Assembly: GCA_964560085.1 (NCBI GenBank)
Contig: CAZLKF010000008.1
Location: 1 to 51,221 of the forward strand
Source of the DNA: RUG11241 sp964560085
GTDB lineage: Bacteria; Bacillota_I; Bacilli_A; RF39; UBA660
Direction: 5' to 3'
DNA: 51,221 nt
Below are positions 48,465 through 51,221 of the stretch, piece after piece. Position 1 is the first letter of the stretch. Each line of letters begins with the position of its first letter. Below the pieces are notes generated by a model. The model did no database searches. It was not told where the DNA came from and saw only the letters and a list, made by a program, of their open reading frames with translations. A program made the position numbers and the translations under genes.

Positions 48465-49504
48465 GATAAATACTTCTTTACATTGGCACTATGTTCTGCA
48501 TAAGTTTTAGCAAAATACGTTTTTGGATTGCTTGCATCACAAACATTAGCCATAAAATAATAATATTCAGTGTCAGTCGGTTTTAGTGTCGCCTCAATAC
48601 TCTTACGACCAGGCATACATCCTGGGCCAACTGGTAATCCTGCATAATAATAAGTATTATATTTTGAATCGGTTTCAAGATCGGCATAAGTATATGTTAA
48701 TTTCCATTCACCAATTGCATAGCCTACTGTTGCACAACTTTGCAATTTCCATCCATCATCTAAGCGATTATAAAATACGCCAGCAACAATTGGACGATCT
48801 TCATCTAAAATAGCTTCATGCTCAACTATACTAGCCAAAGTCAATATTTGATGAACTGTATATTCGCTATTTTCAAATTCAGCTTTTAATTCTGTAAGAA
48901 CTTCATTTGTTTTATCTAAAAATTTATATGCAATATAACTTGCACTAACATCTTTGTTCAAAAATTCATAGGTAGCGGGGAAAAAATATCCTTCTAAAGC
49001 ATAGATAACATCCTTGTTTTTAACCTCATCTGTCACAAACCAATACTTATTAATAACTTCATCAATAAACTCTGGTTTGTTCCATTCTTTAATTAATGAC
49101 TCTGCTGTATGATTAGTTTTAGAAGCCACTGTTTCAGCGACTTTTTCTAATCGCTCGCCTTCTTTTATTAAGACATCTGTTACAACTTCTGGATTGTAAT
49201 CTGATCCTTTACCAAGCACTTCTAATATTTCTTGAACACTCATCGTTTGATTTAAAGCATACTTACCAGTTTGCAATGGCTCCACATCATGAGTTTTAAG
49301 ATATAACTTATAAAATAGTTCTGATTTTATAAGATTTTTTGCTTTTAACTCAGTAGCAATTGAACTAAGGGTTTCTCCTTTTTCAACAATAAACTCTATT
49401 GTTTTACTGTCATCACCTACAGCTTTTAATTGATACATATATATAATCCATACATTAGCAATCATCAGAACTAATATAATTAAAAATAATATTACTTTTT
49501 TCAT
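48458..49504 (-). CDS. mltG: Endolytic murein transglycosylase MltG
   Basis: 348 residues from the ATG at 49504. An N-terminal signal anchor (about 3-23) is followed by a LysM-like segment (FIVEKGETLSSIATELKAKNLIKSE) and the YceG domain. The catalytic Glu is in LTLASIVEHEAILDEDRPIVAGVFYNRL, with LPVGPGCMPGRKSIEA near the end. It cuts nascent glycan strands and sets their length. No good ribosome site is visible. A small hairpin with a T tract lies 12 bases before the start, so expression may be tuned there. Confidence 0.93.
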   Translation of the reverse strand: MKKVILFLIILVLMIANVWIIYMYQLKAVGDDSKTIEFIVEKGETLSSIATELKAKNLIKSELFYKLYLKTHDVEPLQTGKYALNQTMSVQEILEVLGKGSDYNPEVVTDVLIKEGERLEKVAETVASKTNHTAESLIKEWNKPEFIDEVINKYWFVTDEVKNKDVIYALEGYFFPATYEFLNKDVSASYIAYKFLDKTNEVLTELKAEFENSEYTVHQILTLASIVEHEAILDEDRPIVAGVFYNRLDDGWKLQSCATVGYAIGEWKLTYTYADLETDSKYNTYYYAGLPVGPGCMPGRKSIEATLKPTDTEYYYFMANVCDASNPKTYFAKTYAEHSANVKKYLSC

Positions 49505-49515
49505 AAACACACAAC

Positions 49516-49535
49516 AAAAATGAGCTATTGCTCAT
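49516..49535 (-). terminator. Attenuator-like hairpin between the DUF1292 gene and mltG
   Basis: ATGAGC and GCTCAT around a 4-base loop, then five T on the minus strand, overlapping the DUF1292 stop. The short stem suggests partial termination inside the operon. Confidence 0.45.
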
Positions 49536-49815
49536 CCGTTTCATTCTTAGGTTTTAGATTTGCTTGTAATTCATTCAATATTGTTTCAATTACTTTCCAT
49601 TCTTTATCGGTTTCAATAGGACTTAAATTGTATTTTTCACCATCAGCTATATAAGTTGAGGCATAGACTTTTACATTGCCTGAATCATCAGTTGTATCAT
49701 CTGTATATACTATATAATTTTTCTTTGTTTCATCCGATTCAAATGTAAATAAAACCTCATATTGTACTTCTTTTCCTTCATCATTAATTGCTTTAAATGT
49801 CATTCTTTCATTCAT
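49525..49815 (-). CDS. yrzB: DUF1292 family protein (YrzB-like)
   Basis: 96 residues. DEGKEVQYEVLFTFESDETKKNYIVYTDDTTDDSGNVKVYASTYI is the DUF1292 pattern. Function unknown across Firmicutes. It overlaps ruvX by 8 bases and is followed by mltG, exactly as in the Bacillus yrzL-yrrK-yrzB-yrrL run. GAGGAA lies about ten bases ahead of the ATG. Confidence 0.88.
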   Translation of the reverse strand: MNERMTFKAINDEGKEVQYEVLFTFESDETKKNYIVYTDDTTDDSGNVKVYASTYIADGEKYNLSPIETDKEWKVIETILNELQANLKPKNETDEQ

Positions 49816-50239
49816 TTTTTTCGTTCCTCTTTCTATCTAAATATGACTGCAATATTATATTTGCAGCTAATGAATCTATTTTTACTTTTCTTTTTTTCCT
49901 TGAAACATTTGCTTCAAGCATATAATTGGTGGCTTCGATTGTTGTTCGTCTTTCATCTTGCATAATTACTTCTAAATTTAAATATTGACTTATTTTTTTG
50001 CCAAAATCAGTTGCAATTTCAGCTTTCTCACCAAAATCATAGTTCATATGTCTAGGTAAACCTAAAACAATTTTTTCGATTTTTTCAGCTTCGACTATTC
50101 TTTTTAATTCTGGCATAATACTATCATAATCACTATCATTGAATCTTAAAGTACCATATGCACTTGCTATTAATCCTGTTCTATCACTAATTGAAAGTCC
50201 GAGAGTTTTTGTCCCTAAATCAAGTCCTAAGTAACGCAT
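49808..50239 (-). CDS. ruvX: RuvX/YqgF-family nuclease (16S rRNA processing)
   Basis: A 143-residue RNase H-like nuclease. LGLDLGTKTLGLSISDRTG carries the first catalytic Asp, KIVLGLPRHMN follows, and VIMQDERRTTIEA holds the acidic motif. A final IDSLAANIILQSYLD gives the last Asp. The family acts in 16S rRNA 5' maturation and possibly on recombination intermediates. Its ATG shares one base with the ireB stop (TAATG). Confidence 0.92.
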   Translation of the reverse strand: MRYLGLDLGTKTLGLSISDRTGLIASAYGTLRFNDSDYDSIMPELKRIVEAEKIEKIVLGLPRHMNYDFGEKAEIATDFGKKISQYLNLEVIMQDERRTTIEATNYMLEANVSRKKRKVKIDSLAANIILQSYLDRKRNEKNE

Positions 50240-50478
50240 TATTTTACAAAATTCTTAACTAAAAACTCAAGAATTTTAGTTCTTTCTATCGCCGTAATCT
50301 TGCTGCGTGCTTCCTTATAATTAGAAATATAACCAGGATCACCGCTCATCAAATAACCAACAATTTGATTAATTGGATCATATCCACGATGTTTTAAAAC
50401 TTCAACAACTTCATGTAAAACTTCTTCGACTATAACATCAGAAAACTCCTCTTGATTATAAACTTTAGTTTCTTCCAT
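50239..50478 (-). CDS. ireB: IreB family regulatory protein (UPF0297, YrzL)
   Basis: 79 residues: EEFSDVIVEEVLHEVVEVLKHRGYDPINQIVGYLMSGDPGYISNYKEARSKI is the full family signature. In Enterococcus, IreB is a substrate of the PASTA kinase IreK and controls cephalosporin resistance and envelope stress. It leads the ireB-ruvX-yrzB-mltG-trmR operon. GGTGATTT precedes the ATG. In Bacillus alaS lies directly upstream; here alaS is 40 kb away. Confidence 0.93.
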   Translation of the reverse strand: MEETKVYNQEEFSDVIVEEVLHEVVEVLKHRGYDPINQIVGYLMSGDPGYISNYKEARSKITAIERTKILEFLVKNFVK

Positions 50479-50499
50479 AAATCACCAATCCTCAAATTA

Positions 50500-50528
50500 A
50501 TTATAACATCTCTAATATTAATTAACAA
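50500..50528 (-). promoter_or_regulatory. Promoter of the ireB-mltG-trmR operon
   Basis: On the minus strand, TTGTTA (50523-50528), a 17-base spacer and TATAAT (50500-50505). Confidence 0.65.
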
Positions 50529-50545
50529 GTTAATTTAATAAAATG

Positions 50546-50554
50546 TGATATAAT
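50546..50554 (+). promoter_or_regulatory. Extended -10 of the yvyE gene
   Basis: TGATATAAT (TGn plus a perfect TATAAT at 50549-50554), divergent from the ireB promoter. No good -35. Confidence 0.45.
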
Positions 50555-50569
50555 TTAAATGGTGATTAC

Positions 50570-51169
50570 ATGATATCTATCAATAATAATGTCGTAAATG
50601 AGATCGTTATAAAGAACTCAAAATTTATTACTTATTTGCTAAAATTAAATAATATTGCAGAAGTCGAAAATATTTTAACTGAAATAAAACGTAAAAAAAA
50701 AGAAGCAACTCATTATTGTTATGCTTACATTTTTGATAATACTAAACGTTTTAGTGATGATGGTGAACCAAGCAAAACTGCTGGCATGCCAATTTTAAAT
50801 GTCTTAGAAAGCAACAAACTAAATCATATCTTAGCTGTAACTGTTAGATACTTTGGTGGAACAAAATTAGGAGCTGGGGGCTTAGTTAGGGCTTATACAA
50901 ATTCAATTACTGAAGCATTAAAAAAAACTGATATTGTCAATTTTATTGAATGCTTATCGTTTGACATTTCGTTTGATCATAAACAAAAAAGCATAATTGA
51001 CAGTTTAACCAAAAATATTACAATTAAAAATAAAATATTTGCTGACAATATAAATTACACAATTATCATTTCTAAAGAAAACTGTGAAATGATAATTGAT
51101 AAGCTTAACCAGTTAAACATAAAAATTGAAAATATTGAAGAAATTTACATAGAAAAAGCCAAAATATGA
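50570..51169 (+). CDS. yvyE: IMPACT/YigZ family protein (YvyE)
   Basis: 199 residues. The N-terminal UPF0029 domain has the hallmark KEATHYCYAYIFDN, RFSDDGEPSKTAGMPIL and VTVRYFGGTKLGAGGLVRAY. The shorter DUF1949-like C-terminus is more divergent. The role is uncertain; eukaryotic IMPACT acts in translation stress. GGTGATTAC precedes the ATG. The stop codon TGA at 51167 is also the first three bases of a possible insertion-sequence end, so the natural C-terminus may have been altered. Confidence 0.88.
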   Translation: MISINNNVVNEIVIKNSKFITYLLKLNNIAEVENILTEIKRKKKEATHYCYAYIFDNTKRFSDDGEPSKTAGMPILNVLESNKLNHILAVTVRYFGGTKLGAGGLVRAYTNSITEALKKTDIVNFIECLSFDISFDHKQKSIIDSLTKNITIKNKIFADNINYTIIISKENCEMIIDKLNQLNIKIENIEEIYIEKAKI

Positions 51170-51221
51170 TGTGAACCCCATTTGGGAGATATTATAAAAA
51201 AGACAGTCTATTAAAAAGAGA
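51167..51221 (+). mobile_element. Possible left end of an IS3-family insertion sequence (partial)
   Basis: TGATGTGAACCCCATTTGGG followed by an A/T-rich stretch with AAAAAAGACAGTC resembles the TGA...CCCC terminal repeats of IS3/IS150-like elements. The window ends before any transposase frame, so this is a pattern match only. Confidence 0.25.

Noticed and set aside
1..51221. CRISPR array, prophage or TGA-as-Trp recoding
   Set aside because: No regularly spaced repeats and no phage structural genes are seen; TGA ends several genes and Trp is written TGG.

Overview
The window is a low-GC, gene-dense bacterial chromosome segment with the standard genetic code: TGA is used as a stop and tryptophan is TGG. 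Gene order points to the Bacilli. Blocks that match the Bacillus subtilis map include ymfF-ymfH, rodZ-like (ymfM)-pgsA-recA, gpsB-rnpB, recU-ponA, cca/dnaD/nth, ylxM with ftsY, and ireB(yrzL)-ruvX-yrzB-mltG-trmR-trhP1-trhP2-greA. Genes are short and tightly overlapped. Many ribosome binding sites read GGTGAT. The best guess is an uncultured, gut-type Bacilli lineage with a reduced genome (RF39/Erysipelotrichales-like). That placement is inference; the window holds no 16S gene.

Layout. 75-15763 runs on the minus strand and carries ftsY, a small membrane protein, ylxM, a HerA-type ATPase, a TM-anchored partner, an AI-2E family permease, a nucleotide kinase, a compact alaS, uvrC, deoD, two M16 proteases, secG, and a secreted Ig-repeat protein ending in a metallo-beta-lactamase domain. 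RNase J (15891-17579) is the first plus-strand gene. 17603-24977 is an envelope-rich stretch: an Ig/esterase surface protein, the DUF948/YtxH operon, a lipoprotein, trmB, and a very large pseudopilin with Ig-like domains. 25091-31237 holds a small spore-type protein (SspI family), a Cys-rich membrane protein with rny, a kinase, recA with an SOS-like box, pgsA, a RodZ-like protein, RNase P RNA and gpsB. 31568-35151 is the recU-ponA operon on the plus strand. 35158-50478 returns to the minus strand with nth, dnaD, cca, hup, a phosphoesterase, proS, tig, greA, the tRNA hydroxylation pair trhP1/trhP2, a split sigma-factor locus, trmR, mltG, ruvX and ireB. The last gene is yvyE (IMPACT family) on the plus strand. 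Just after it, the edge of a possible insertion sequence begins.

The most unusual locus is 46360-47861. A sporulation-type (SigE/SigK-like) sigma factor is interrupted one base out of frame between regions 3 and 4. Its region 4 continues into a 336-residue protein with a SpoIIID-like helix-turn-helix and two more region-4-like domains. It sits inside the otherwise conserved trmR-trhP cluster. Second is a T-box leader (about 40280-40462) that controls a tRNA-Pro(CGG) gene placed between the leader terminator and proS, so the tRNA itself should be under T-box control. Other points of interest are the stripped-down AlaRS and ProRS, the HerA ATPase coupled to an extracellular protein, a recurring set of Ig-repeat surface proteins, and two very small genes (26 and 37 codons).

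How the genes fit together. RNase J, RNase Y, RNase P and CCA-adding enzyme cover RNA decay and maturation. UvrC, Nth, RecA and RecU cover DNA repair. GpsB, the class A PBP, MltG, the RodZ-like protein and IreB cover envelope growth. SecG, FtsY, YlxM and trigger factor cover protein export and folding. TrmB, TrhP1/2 and TrmR modify tRNA.
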